Below the pieces are notes generated by a model that searched no databases, was not told the DNA's origin, and saw only the letters and a program-made list of their open reading frames with translations. The position numbers and the translations under genes are program-made. A DNA stretch of 64,000 bases from Spirochaetota bacterium (GTDB taxonomy: Bacteria > Spirochaetota > UBA4802 > JAFGJZ01). Shown in pieces: positions 53,715 through 62,487 of the stretch. The stretch is from positions 32,638 through 96,637 of the forward strand of contig JAFGRW010000041.1 of the NCBI GenBank assembly GCA_016934935.1. Reading direction: 5' to 3'. How positions within the stretch are numbered: position 1 is the first letter of the stretch; the number at the start of each line of letters is the position of its first letter.

Positions 53715-55148
53715 TCACTTTCTTTTTTTGGATTTTTTTACACTTTTACTTTTTTTAATTCCAACTGTACGGTTTTCCACCTTCTTTCGCCGGTTTTTTT
53801 CACGTATGTCTATAGCTTCCTGAACATTTTTAATATTTTTAGGCTTTCCTTCAATTTTAATTTTAATCGGCAAACCTTTTATTCCTAATAGTTTTTGAAG
53901 TTCTTTTTGAAAATAGCGCACAACGTCAATACGGAATTTGGAAGCGTCATTAACGAAAAACTTGAACGTAGGCGGTATCTGGTTCATCTGTGTTGCAAAA
54001 AAAACCTTAATATCTGACCCATACCCTGGAAGACGTCCACTATTTTTCATTTGCTCAAGTCTGCGGTTTAATACGCCTGTATCAATTCGCTTGTGAGAAT
54101 CTTCAAAAAGCTCCACGGCCGAACTTAACAGCTTGTGTATTCTGACCTTCTCTTTGGCAGAAATAGAGATTACAGGGAAATCGTCTATGCGAAAGAATCT
54201 CCTTTTAAGCTCAGCGGTGTATTCTTTAAATGTGTTAGTATCCTTGCTAACAGTATCCCATTTATTGACAGCAATTATTACCGGTTTGTTAGCCTTTACT
54301 ATTTCATCAGATATTTTTTTATCTGTATCAGTCATACCGCTTTGAGCATCAATTAAATGTATCACAACATCAGAATGTTCAATTGCCCGTATTGTTCTTG
54401 TCAGCGAGTAAAATTCAACACTCTCTTTTACTTTTGAGCGCTTACGCAATCCGGCAGTATCAACTATTTCAATTTTTTTATTTTCAAAGTTAATCAACTC
54501 GTTAATTGAATCACGAGTAGTGCCGGGAACGTCTGACACAACCGACCTGCCATACCCAAGAAGCGAATTAAGAAGTGTAGACTTACCCGCATTTGGTTTC
54601 CCTACAAACGATATTCTCATATCTGCTATCGGTTCTTCACCGCGATTTGCGGGAATAAAAGCAGTAATTTTATCTAAAAGAAGATCCAGATTGCTTCTAC
54701 GCAATGCAGAAACCGGTAACAAGTCCGATACACCAAGCTCATAAAAGTTGGACATATTAACCAATTGTTTTTCGGAATCCATTTTATTAACGACCATTAC
54801 GGTAGGCTTATCCAGTTTGCGAACAATTCTAAGAAGATCGTGATCAAACTTTTGAACAATCGGATCTTCAAACATAAGCACTATTAAATCAGCCTTTCCG
54901 AGCGCCTCATAGGCTGTAGTTAAAATCGGTTCCGATAATTCTTCATTATCCGGCAAATCCAGCCCCGGAGTATCACTGATTAAAAAAGAATGTGTTTCGG
55001 TATCAACTCGATAACTTATTACATCCCTTGTTAATCCGGGATGATCATCAACTATTGCCATTTTTTTATTAATAAGAGCATTAAACAAGGTCGATTTACC
55101 AACATTTCTTCGACCAACTATTGCAACTAATGGTTTCTTTTTAGACAT
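53715..55148 (-). CDS. der: GTPase Der (double Era-like GTPase)
   Basis: Der (EngA) is essential for 50S ribosomal subunit assembly. Its 477 residues contain two G domains in tandem: GRRNVGKST with DTPG and NKMD, and GKPNAGKST with DTAG and NKWD. A KH-like domain follows (about 355-440), and the C-terminal tail is very lysine-rich. AGAGG precedes the ATG. It ends one base from recR, tail to tail. Confidence 0.97.
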   Translation of the reverse strand: MSKKKPLVAIVGRRNVGKSTLFNALINKKMAIVDDHPGLTRDVISYRVDTETHSFLISDTPGLDLPDNEELSEPILTTAYEALGKADLIVLMFEDPIVQKFDHDLLRIVRKLDKPTVMVVNKMDSEKQLVNMSNFYELGVSDLLPVSALRRSNLDLLLDKITAFIPANRGEEPIADMRISFVGKPNAGKSTLLNSLLGYGRSVVSDVPGTTRDSINELINFENKKIEIVDTAGLRKRSKVKESVEFYSLTRTIRAIEHSDVVIHLIDAQSGMTDTDKKISDEIVKANKPVIIAVNKWDTVSKDTNTFKEYTAELKRRFFRIDDFPVISISAKEKVRIHKLLSSAVELFEDSHKRIDTGVLNRRLEQMKNSGRLPGYGSDIKVFFATQMNQIPPTFKFFVNDASKFRIDVVRYFQKELQKLLGIKGLPIKIKIEGKPKNIKNVQEAIDIREKNRRKKVENRTVGIKKSKSVKKSKKRK

Positions 55149-55812
55149 ATTTTTCCTCTATCTATCCATAACTCCATGGCCTCGATTTTTTTCAATCATT
55201 TTAAACTGCGCTACCAACACATGACTCTTTTTATCTCGAACATTTCCATACATTATCTGATTTATAAACTATAAAGACTGTAATGCCTTAAAATTTCATT
55301 ACAATTATGCTTATTACACAAACTTAAAAATTATATTCATACATTTAACGGATTTTACCTTATTTGAAATTATAAAACTAATTATTATATGTTTGCGTTC
55401 CTATGTAGCAGGTCATTAAGCGAAAGCGAACAAACAACAACCTTTATTAAAATATCCTGAAAAGATCATTGAAAACCAAAGTTACCCGACAATATCAGTG
55501 AAATAATTTACAGATAAAAGTATTTTTCAGATAATAATATTTTTTACAAAAAGATATTTATTCTTTAGCAAATATCTTTTTTGAACTTTTTAAATCCCAA
55601 CTTATTAATGATAAAATCAAAGCGTTTAACTTTTAAATCCAATTATCTTTAATTAATCTTCATTACTACAAATAATCCTTGATAAATTTATTATTAATTT
55701 TAATAATTGATTAATACTACCAAAATTCACTGTTTATCTGAATGTCTTTACCTACTATTTTCTGTCTAACAAACAGACATTCACTTTAAACTTCTTATGG
55801 AGGATTTGTTAA
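55149..55812. other. Long AT-rich intergenic region
   Basis: No gene or RNA is supported in these 664 bases. They hold the divergent promoters of der and the histone-like gene. GAATGTCT (55740-55747) and AGACATTC (55775-55782) form an 8-bp inverted repeat upstream of the latter, with TGTCT/AGACA nested inside. The sequence is otherwise low in G and C and may be a bent or easily melted stretch. Confidence 0.4.
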
Positions 55813-56055
55813 ATGGCTGCAAAGACATCAAAACAGCTTAAAGCCGATGAAAAAAAGCAGATTGCAAAAATCAACAAACTAACTGGTGACTTAAAAAAGG
55901 AAAAAGCAAACCTTGTTAAGTTAAAGCAATCAATTAAAACTGCTGTTGCTAACGAAAAAGCAAAAGAAGCAAAACTTAAGGCAGCAAAAAAAGCAGCAAA
56001 AAAAAGCACTAAAAAAGTTTCTAAGAAAAGTGCCAAAAAAGCAGTAAAGAAATAA
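55813..56055 (+). CDS. Histone H1-like lysine/alanine-rich protein
   Basis: An 80-residue basic protein. The first half is a charged helix (KADEKKQIAKINKLTGDLKK), and the last 35 residues are almost only Lys and Ala (KAAKKAAKKSTKKVSKKSAK), like the tail of eukaryotic histone H1 and chlamydial Hc1. It probably condenses DNA or binds RNA. GGAGG lies before the ATG at good spacing. It is a single-gene transcript ending in a perfect hairpin. Low sequence complexity means family assignment rests on composition. Confidence 0.8.
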   Translation: MAAKTSKQLKADEKKQIAKINKLTGDLKKEKANLVKLKQSIKTAVANEKAKEAKLKAAKKAAKKSTKKVSKKSAKKAVKK

Positions 56056-56074
56056 TTATCTATTTATTTCATAA

Positions 56075-56104
56075 CAGAAAAGAGAGTATAGACTCTCTTT
56101 TCTG
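56075..56104 (+). terminator. Terminator after the histone-like gene
   Basis: A perfect 13-bp stem (56075-56087 with 56092-56104) around ATAG, followed by CTTTCTTTC. Confidence 0.8.
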
Positions 56105-56498
56105 CTTTCTTTCGCAAAGTCCGATTAAATATCTTTAAAGAACCTCTTTATCTACCGACAAACTGAATATATAGTAACTTCAAATAAACACATTTTTTGG
56201 AGCTATTACTATATCATAATCATCTTTTTAATAAAATGCTTACTAGGATTCTAAAGTAACAGACATTATCATAGACGCTAAACTGACTTTTATACTTGAC
56301 TCTAAGAGTTGTTTCTTTTAATTATTGCGAACTGTTACTGGTTTATTTATCTCATCCTGACATTATTTTTGCAAATTGATATAACTTATACTATTTATAT
56401 CAACTATTTTAAAAAAAGTTGAAAATACTGAAATATATTTTAACTATATTATAGAAAGCAGACGAGTGAAAAATTGATTGTCAGAGGTTTAACTTACA
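56105..56498. other. Intergenic region before the PilZ-like gene
   Basis: No gene is supported in these 394 bases, which are highly AT-rich. AGAGG at about 56483-56487 may serve the GTG start at 56499. Confidence 0.3.
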
Positions 56499-57671
56499 GT
56501 GGTAAACTTTTCAGAAAGAAAAAAACGTTTTTTTGAGGAAATTGAGAGCAAACAGGAGATATTTTCCATACTCCAGGATAAATTTTCTTCAACTCCCTTA
56601 AAGATAAAATACGATATTGAAGGCAATGAGCTTTATTTGTCAGATTTTTCTCAAATAGAACTGGCATTAACCGTAACTACAACAAGCACTTATAAAATTG
56701 GTGATGACAAAATCATCATTTGCTCAGCACTTCTTGATAAATATTTTGAAGTTGAGTTTGAAATTAAAAGAGAACTTGCTCCGGGACAATTTCGATGTCT
56801 CATTCACAGCGCGCGTCGAGCCACAACGGGTCGATCTGATATACGCTTCAAGGTTAAACCAGGTGATTTGTATGCCACAAACTTCAAGGTTTCAAAACAC
56901 TCAATCGACCTTACCATGTTTAAACTGCCCACCAGCATAAAAGTGGTACTGGATCAATTTGCGGCACAAAACAAAGCAAAATTTGACTTTTTTGAGATAG
57001 GTTATTTCGATAAAAAAGATACTCTTCTCAATACAATGAAAAAAACCGGTAATTCTTTTTATATCGAAAATCTGGGCGATACCACGACATATGTTCCTGT
57101 AACTGATGAGTTTATCAACTATAAAGAATTTATGGCTGATGAAATTAATGAATATATAACACAAAATAAAGAACGTAATTTTAAATCGATCTTAATTGTA
57201 CCAATTGTTTACATCACTCCAAACGAACAGTCAATTCCTTTTGCCTATATAAAAATAATGACAAAAGACCGACTGTTATCCATTGATGATTTTCTAAAGA
57301 TTAAGGAGTACTCGTTTAAACTTATAGACAGGATACGTGATGCAAATACTCAATTTATAGATAAACGCCAGGCAATACTTGATATAAGCCGGGGTGGAGC
57401 GCGTCTTAAAATTGACGACCCGGAGCTAAAAAAATATTTGCTTAAAGCTAAAGGATTTATTTTTGATCTGGTATTTAAACTTCAACAACCAATAACAATA
57501 TATGGCGAGATCAAGTTCACTGGAACTGATGATAATAAAAATATTTTACTAGGGTTAAGTTTTTCTGGAAATACTTCAAGAAAGAACCAGATGCAGCACC
57601 TCTACTCTGTATTAAAACCCATGGAGATAAACTATAAAAAGAAACTAATCGAACAACTAAAACGTAAATAA
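56499..57671 (+). CDS. PilZ-like protein, candidate c-di-GMP receptor
   Basis: A 390-residue cytoplasmic protein. The C-terminal 110 residues have the PilZ pattern: DKRQAILDISRGGARLKIDD (an arginine, then D-x-S-x-x-G) and LGLSFSG in the last strands. The N-terminal 280 residues resemble the extra domain in spirochaete PilZ proteins, annotated in some genomes as DUF1577. The start is a GTG at 56499 with AGAGG a little far upstream. Binding of c-di-GMP is inferred; the leading RxxxR is not complete. It is convergent with tsaB, ending two bases away. Confidence 0.7.
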   Translation: MVNFSERKKRFFEEIESKQEIFSILQDKFSSTPLKIKYDIEGNELYLSDFSQIELALTVTTTSTYKIGDDKIIICSALLDKYFEVEFEIKRELAPGQFRCLIHSARRATTGRSDIRFKVKPGDLYATNFKVSKHSIDLTMFKLPTSIKVVLDQFAAQNKAKFDFFEIGYFDKKDTLLNTMKKTGNSFYIENLGDTTTYVPVTDEFINYKEFMADEINEYITQNKERNFKSILIVPIVYITPNEQSIPFAYIKIMTKDRLLSIDDFLKIKEYSFKLIDRIRDANTQFIDKRQAILDISRGGARLKIDDPELKKYLLKAKGFIFDLVFKLQQPITIYGEIKFTGTDDNKNILLGLSFSGNTSRKNQMQHLYSVLKPMEINYKKKLIEQLKRK

Positions 57672-57672
57672 A

Positions 57673-58365
57673 TTATTTTATTACCAGATTATTTTTCAAT
57701 GCTTCGGCATCACTCAATCTGGCATAAAAAGGCACTAATGCCGTATAATCTTTTGTAGAATGTTTTTCTGCTATATCTTTACAATAAACGGCAACACCAT
57801 TTATATCCGGCATCAGATTATCCAGAATACGGACCTTTTGTAATTTTTCAATAATCTTTTCTGAATACTTAACACTTCCACTTCCCAAACAAATCAAATT
57901 ACTTTCAGGTTCAACCCGATCCAAAATATAATCGGGAGAGTAATCACCCTCTTCGATTAAAGTTAAGTATCCTTGTTCAGTTTTGCGATACAAAGCACCA
58001 AAAACTTTAGATTTTTTTGCATCAAAACCGACCATAATGCTGGAGTTCAATTCAATATCTGAACGAATCGCATAAAGCAGAGGTGATTTAATACCGACCA
58101 CTGGAATATTTAATAGCTGAGAAATAGTCCTAACGGTTGTTACCGCAATTCTAACCCCCGTAAAAGACCCCGGCCCTACACCGCAAACGATATAATCCAT
58201 ATCCGACATTACACAACCAGATTGTGCCAAAACCTTATCAACTCTTTCAAACAGGGATAACGAGTGAACAAAACCGGTATTCATAAAGGCACCGCCGAAG
58301 GTTTTACCATTATCAACAATTATTATTTCATGCTCGCATGAAGTATCAATTATCAGGATATTCAA
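57673..58365 (-). CDS. tsaB: tRNA threonylcarbamoyladenosine protein TsaB
   Basis: TsaB joins TsaD and TsaE to make t6A at position 37 of ANN-decoding tRNAs. Features of the ASKHA fold are the opening NILIIDTSCEHEIIIV and CGVGPGSFTGVRIAVTTVRT. An ATG at 58389 is in frame, but AAGGAG lies eight bases before a TTG at 58365, which gives a start right at the conserved IDTS strand (230 residues). It overlaps tsaE by 20 bases. Confidence 0.9.
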   Translation of the reverse strand: MNILIIDTSCEHEIIIVDNGKTFGGAFMNTGFVHSLSLFERVDKVLAQSGCVMSDMDYIVCGVGPGSFTGVRIAVTTVRTISQLLNIPVVGIKSPLLYAIRSDIELNSSIMVGFDAKKSKVFGALYRKTEQGYLTLIEEGDYSPDYILDRVEPESNLICLGSGSVKYSEKIIEKLQKVRILDNLMPDINGVAVYCKDIAEKHSTKDYTALVPFYARLSDAEALKNNLVIK

Positions 58366-58771
58366 TACGAAATCTCCTTGTAGTCTCATTCACATATTCT
58401 ATATTTATGACGATCTTATCATCAGGAAGACGATCCATGGCTCGTTCTGCCCATTCAATAACAGAGACACCATCACTTTCCCAATAGTCTTCAAAACCCA
58501 ACAAATCAAGTTCAGAGCTATTTTCAATTCGATACAGATCAAAGTGATACAGCTTAAGCTTTCCTTCATACTCTTCTACCAGGTTAAAAGTCGGAGAAGT
58601 AATTTCATCTTCAACCCCCAAGTAGCGTGCAAAATATTTAGTAAAAAGTGTTTTTCCACATCCCAAATCGCCATTAAAAGCGATAACAGAACCGGGTTTT
58701 ATTTTCATTGATACTTCTTTTGCTATATTCCCGGTTTCTTCTTCACTATTTGATATTTTTTCAATCACCAT
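58346..58771 (-). CDS. tsaE: tRNA threonylcarbamoyladenosine ATPase TsaE
   Basis: The 141-residue P-loop ATPase of the t6A complex. FNGDLGCGKTLFTKYFARYL is Walker A, with SPTFNLVEEY, LYHFDLYRIE and VIEWAER in the family order. It overlaps the rluD end by 11 bases and the tsaB start by 20, so the three genes form a tightly packed operon. Confidence 0.94.
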   Translation of the reverse strand: MVIEKISNSEEETGNIAKEVSMKIKPGSVIAFNGDLGCGKTLFTKYFARYLGVEDEITSPTFNLVEEYEGKLKLYHFDLYRIENSSELDLLGFEDYWESDGVSVIEWAERAMDRLPDDKIVINIEYVNETTRRFRIEYPDN

Positions 58772-59705
58772 TTAATGACCTGTCAAGTTTTTCAATAAAT
58801 TTCAAAAAATGTTCCGGCAATTCAGCATCAAACTCCATTCTATCACCAGTAACAGGATGATCAAACCCTAAATGAACACTTGCCAATAATAAATATGGTA
58901 ACCTGTACTTTTGCGAGCTTTTAGAATAGACAGAATCTCCAATGATTGGCAGCCCCTCTGATGAAAGATGAACTCGTATCTGATGGGTTCTACCTGTAAA
59001 AATCCTAACCTTTAACAATGAGAATGTTCCGTCTTTGCAATCCCACACTTTTTTTACAGTTATTTCTGATTTAGCCAGTCGCCCCTTCGAAGAAACAGTC
59101 ATTTTTTGCCTGTATTTGGGATGGCGCTCGATTTTATTTTCTATTATAAAATTGGCAACGCGAGGCTTACCTTTTACTAATGCTGTATAAACTTTACTTA
59201 CAGTTCTTTTCTCAAATTGAGACGATAAAGAAATATGAGCATTGTCATTTTTTGCAATAACCATTAGTCCCGCGGTATCTCGATCAAGCCGGTGAACAAT
59301 CCCCGGACGTTCTACACCGCCAATAGACGATAATCCGTCAAGATGATACAAAAGCGCGTTAATAAGTGTATCTTTCTGTGCACCCGCCCCCGGGTGCACA
59401 ATTAAACCTGCAGGTTTATTAATAACGGCAATATCAGAATCCTGATATACAACATCCAGAGGGATATTCTGCGGGCTTAAATCCAGCTTTTCCAGCTTTG
59501 GCAAAACAAGGTCAAATACGTCATCAACTTTAACCCGGTAGCTTGCTTTTAGAACATTACCGCCACAACTGACAAGACCTTGGTTAATTATTTTCAAAAT
59601 GTAACTTCTTGAAAAATTACAAGAACAGTTGTCAGCTAAAAATTTATCAAGACGCTCAGAAACAGCGCTCTCAGAAGAGGGTATTTGTATTACTTCATTT
59701 TCCAT
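58761..59705 (-). CDS. rluD: RluD-type 23S rRNA pseudouridine synthase
   Basis: A 314-residue synthase with an N-terminal S4 domain (about 15-75) and the catalytic motif VHRLDRDTAGLMVIAK. GRTHQIRVHLSSEGLPIIGD and the family C-terminus are present. It probably converts uridines in helix 69 of 23S rRNA. It is the normal HRLD form, unlike the NRID form at 41288-42265. It heads the rluD-tsaE-tsaB operon. Confidence 0.92.
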   Translation of the reverse strand: MENEVIQIPSSESAVSERLDKFLADNCSCNFSRSYILKIINQGLVSCGGNVLKASYRVKVDDVFDLVLPKLEKLDLSPQNIPLDVVYQDSDIAVINKPAGLIVHPGAGAQKDTLINALLYHLDGLSSIGGVERPGIVHRLDRDTAGLMVIAKNDNAHISLSSQFEKRTVSKVYTALVKGKPRVANFIIENKIERHPKYRQKMTVSSKGRLAKSEITVKKVWDCKDGTFSLLKVRIFTGRTHQIRVHLSSEGLPIIGDSVYSKSSQKYRLPYLLLASVHLGFDHPVTGDRMEFDAELPEHFLKFIEKLDRSLNGD

Positions 59706-59806
59706 TTTTCCGCCAGGATAACCGTATTTTTTAAAATATTATATAACTACCGACCGGTAATTATTTCAATACGGCAAACTTGATCCATGCATTTAATAAG
59801 TTAGTG

Positions 59807-60298
59807 TCAATAAAACATTCGGGGGTAAATGTAATGATCAAGCTTTCCTCTGCCATCCTGAACATCATCCCAGCTATTGCAATCAAAAACAATAGAAGCA
59901 TACGCGCACGTCTGAAATTTTTCAATACGCGAATCTGTTAATTTTTCAACAAGTTGATGAACACCTGGGTTATGTCCAACTACCATAATATGGTCATTTT
60001 TTGCCTCTTTTTTAACATAATCCAAAATGGAATCAGCCCACGCCCGATAAAGAACTTGATCATAACGTATCTGCTCTTCAGGAAGAGCAAAAATCTCGTT
60101 CATAAGCTGAACAGTCAATTGTGATCGCAGAGCTGTCGAACAGAAAATAACAGGTGGAATTAATCCTAGATCGGATATTTTCTGGGCTATCATTCCAGAA
60201 TCACTAATGCCGCGGGTTTTCAGCGGACGATCATGATCAGACAACAAATCATTTTTCCAACTTGACTTGGCATGTCTGACAAGGGACAATCTCAACAT
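59807..60298 (-). CDS. sixA: Phosphohistidine phosphatase SixA
   Basis: A 163-residue histidine phosphatase: SLVRHAKSSW holds the catalytic RHG-type histidine, DHDRPLKTRG follows, and VVGHNPGVHQL provides the second histidine. SixA relatives remove phosphate from the HPt domain of ArcB or from the phosphotransferase system protein NPr. No partner is adjacent. AAGGAAGCC precedes the ATG. Confidence 0.9.
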   Translation of the reverse strand: MLRLSLVRHAKSSWKNDLLSDHDRPLKTRGISDSGMIAQKISDLGLIPPVIFCSTALRSQLTVQLMNEIFALPEEQIRYDQVLYRAWADSILDYVKKEAKNDHIMVVGHNPGVHQLVEKLTDSRIEKFQTCAYASIVFDCNSWDDVQDGRGKLDHYIYPRMFY

Positions 60299-60660
60299 GG
60301 CTTCCTTCCATACAGATCATTAAGCAATATTACAATCATTCTAAGCAATTATTCCCAAAAAATCAAGTAGAAATGAATAATGGTAACATATCATAATATA
60401 TTGCAATAGGGAACTTCGAAAAATTATCATTTCCGGAACGGCCATGCCGTTTGAAATATAATAAGGACAATTCTTCGCAAGTTCCTTTGCTGGACACATA
60501 GCTGATAAATTACTATTAGAGAATCCCAATAATTATTATGTGACGTAAATTTCCAGTAAAGAATTGCATAAAATTTTTAAATTAGAATTATTTTTTTACA
60601 AATCCGTTAATAATTAAAATATTGCTTTACACTCTTTTTATAAGATTCAACTTAATCATT
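60299..60660. other. Intergenic region between sixA and the small membrane protein
   Basis: No gene is supported in these 362 bases. A 62-codon frame on the minus strand lacks a ribosome binding site and is not called. The divergent promoters of sixA and the membrane protein gene should lie here. Confidence 0.3.
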
Positions 60661-61041
60661 ATGAAAAAGATACACAAAAATATTTTTGAATCAGCAGCAC
60701 CCTATCTAATACTTATGCTGACATTAAATATAGTAATAATTGCCGGGCAACTCATATTTCTTTACGGCACGCTGACTTCATTTATAATTACCGTAATTTT
60801 TTTTGTTTTTATTATTATTACCGCTTTTGGCCTCTATTTGCGAAGACCAAAATCTCGTATAATATTCCTGATAATTTGCAGCATCTACTCCGGTGTAGCC
60901 ATTCCCTCTTCAATATTCTCAATAATAAACGGATCAACACGACTCAAACTGTTTTTTTCAATTTACAACCTGGTCTTGGCTGTTATTTATTTACTTAATA
61001 TTTTAATTACTACAAAACCTCAGATACAATCGATTGATTAA
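60661..61041 (+). CDS. Small four-helix membrane protein, unknown function
   Basis: A 126-residue protein with four membrane segments (about 12-36, 40-60, 67-88 and 96-117) and short charged loops (RRPKSR). The open frame begins earlier at a TTG (60622), but the ATG at 60661 is the better start. No family recognised. A weak terminator hairpin lies after it. Confidence 0.6.
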   Translation: MKKIHKNIFESAAPYLILMLTLNIVIIAGQLIFLYGTLTSFIITVIFFVFIIITAFGLYLRRPKSRIIFLIICSIYSGVAIPSSIFSIINGSTRLKLFFSIYNLVLAVIYLLNILITTKPQIQSID

Positions 61042-61064
61042 CTTTTTTGTTACTATATTAATAG

Positions 61065-61097
61065 AAAAGCCGGTCACAATCGCAACCAGCTTTATTT
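61065..61097 (+). terminator. Weak terminator
   Basis: AAAGC (61066-61070) pairs with GCTTT (61089-61093), extended by GGT/ACC across one mismatch; a few T bases follow. Confidence 0.4.
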
Positions 61098-61168
61098 AAT
61101 AATACAAACATCCAGTAATCAACTATTTTTTCAACTTAACGGACTTTATAACTGTCTTACTTTAGTAA

Positions 61169-61546
61169 CTACTTGTTTTTCCAGTGTCCGTGAACATTAC
61201 AAAACTCTCTAGCAACCAGAGTATCACTAAATGGCACGTAAAATTCAGCCTGTGGTTTTTGCCCTGGAGCAAGATATTTTCTATTAACCCAGTCTCCATT
61301 TATAACCTCTATCCACTGGATATAATGTTCATCAGTCATTGGATGCTCTGTCGAACCTACAGTAACTCTAACACCTTCATCGATAGGTTCGATTATAGGT
61401 ACATGCTTCTCTGTTGAAGAATCTGCACTTTTTTCTTCCATATATTGCATGTCTTCACCGCAACATGATAAAGTGCCACCCCCAACACTCATTATTTCAA
61501 CAACATTTCCACAAACATTACATTTGTAAACATACAATCTTTTCAT
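61169..61546 (-). CDS. dfx: Desulfoferrodoxin (2Fe superoxide reductase)
   Basis: A 125-residue superoxide reductase that reduces superoxide to hydrogen peroxide without making oxygen. The N-terminal desulforedoxin site has Cys9, Cys12, Cys28 and Cys29; the catalytic iron site has His48, His68, His74, Cys116 and His119, with the conserved Glu46-Lys47 next to the first histidine. The frame starts at 61588, but GGGAG is seven bases before the ATG at 61546. It lies 97 bases downstream of a Fur/PerR-type gene. Confidence 0.95.
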   Translation of the reverse strand: MKRLYVYKCNVCGNVVEIMSVGGGTLSCCGEDMQYMEEKSADSSTEKHVPIIEPIDEGVRVTVGSTEHPMTDEHYIQWIEVINGDWVNRKYLAPGQKPQAEFYVPFSDTLVAREFCNVHGHWKNK

Positions 61547-61643
61547 AATAATTCTCCCTGATTTTTTATTTAATAAATTACACCTCAAATGGTTGAAAAT
61601 TTATTCTTTAAATTATCACCATCAAGGTTTTAATCCTAACTAT

Positions 61644-62024
61644 TCATTTTTGACATTCTGCACAAATACCTGTAAATTCAATCATATGGTCTCTGATAAT
61701 CGATTCCTTTAAAGGCGAAACAGTTTTGATATATGAGTTAATGTCTATATCCAACCAGACATCTTCTACAGAATTACACTTTTCACATCGGAAATGGTAA
61801 TGCTTTTCAGTATTGCCATCAAAACGTGCTCCCTGCCCCGGAACCTCCAACCTAATAATCTCTCCATTTCTAACCATCTTATCAATATTTCTGTAAACAG
61901 TCGCGATACCTACACCCGGAACACGTTTTTTAAGTATCAGATGGATCTCTTCAATAGTAGGATGAAAATTGTTTTGGGACAGAATTTTTCTGATTTCAGT
62001 TTTTTGACGGGATTTTCTTTCCAT
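61644..62024 (-). CDS. Fur-family regulator, PerR-like
   Basis: A 126-residue Fur-family repressor. The winged helix (about 10-70) ends with VGIATVYRNIDKMVRNGEI, the recognition helix. DGNTEKHYHFRCEKC gives metal-site histidines and the first structural zinc CxxC, and GICAECQ the second. The residue at the place of PerR Asp104 is Asp (SVEDVW) and not Glu, which favours PerR over Fur. GAGGTGA fits the ATG at 62024; the TTG at 62045 has no ribosome binding site. It controls itself and probably dfx. Confidence 0.9.
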   Translation of the reverse strand: MERKSRQKTEIRKILSQNNFHPTIEEIHLILKKRVPGVGIATVYRNIDKMVRNGEIIRLEVPGQGARFDGNTEKHYHFRCEKCNSVEDVWLDIDINSYIKTVSPLKESIIRDHMIEFTGICAECQK

Positions 62025-62036
62025 TTTCACCTCATA

Positions 62037-62051
62037 TGATAACAATTATCA
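62037..62051. promoter_or_regulatory. Fur/PerR-type box
   Basis: TGATAACAATTATCA matches the 7-1-7 consensus TGATAATnATTATCA at all but one position. It is 12 bases upstream of the regulator start, so self-repression is expected. Confidence 0.75.
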
Positions 62052-62090
62052 TTACCACTATTTTTTACAACAACTTTTTTGATTTTTTAA

Positions 62091-62459
62091 TCAATCGTCT
62101 TCATATAGCTCATTTATCTGATCCCACGCCTCAGGAACATCCATTCTTAACCGCTGCAACAGCCCATATTCGGTAACAAAGCTATTCATAGCATCTATCT
62201 TTATCTCGGCAACAGGCTTATCTCGCGAAATAGCAAATTTCTTAATCTCGCTTTCAGGAAATTCAAATATATACTTCAATGCCGTAATAGCGCTTTTTTT
62301 ATCCATTTCCGTAAAATGTTTCACTTCAATGAGAAACGGTGGTGAATATGAAATTCCATGAAGCCGATCGGCAATTTTCATGATGATACTACTATCATCA
62401 ACTGATTCCATATTTTCTAATATCCGTTTTAATTCATTATACTTCTTTTCAATATCCAT
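62091..62459 (-). CDS. Conserved hypothetical protein
   Basis: A soluble, mostly helical protein of 122 residues with no recognised domain: KKYNELKRILENMESVDDSS, then SPPFLIEVKHFTEMDKKSAI, and a C-terminus with VPEAWDQINELYEDD. An ATG at 62513 is in frame, but AGAGG lies five bases before the ATG at 62459, and the upstream start would overlap the preceding gene. It follows the beta-helix-like gene by 28 bases on the same strand and may be co-transcribed. Function unknown. Confidence 0.6.
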   Translation of the reverse strand: MDIEKKYNELKRILENMESVDDSSIIMKIADRLHGISYSPPFLIEVKHFTEMDKKSAITALKYIFEFPESEIKKFAISRDKPVAEIKIDAMNSFVTEYGLLQRLRMDVPEAWDQINELYEDD

Positions 62460-62487
62460 AACAACCTCTGTAAAAAAATCTAATACA

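Noticed and set aside
60341..60529. 62-codon open frame on the minus strand between sixA and the small membrane protein gene
   Set aside because: No ribosome binding site, odd composition and no recognisable features; treated as non-coding.
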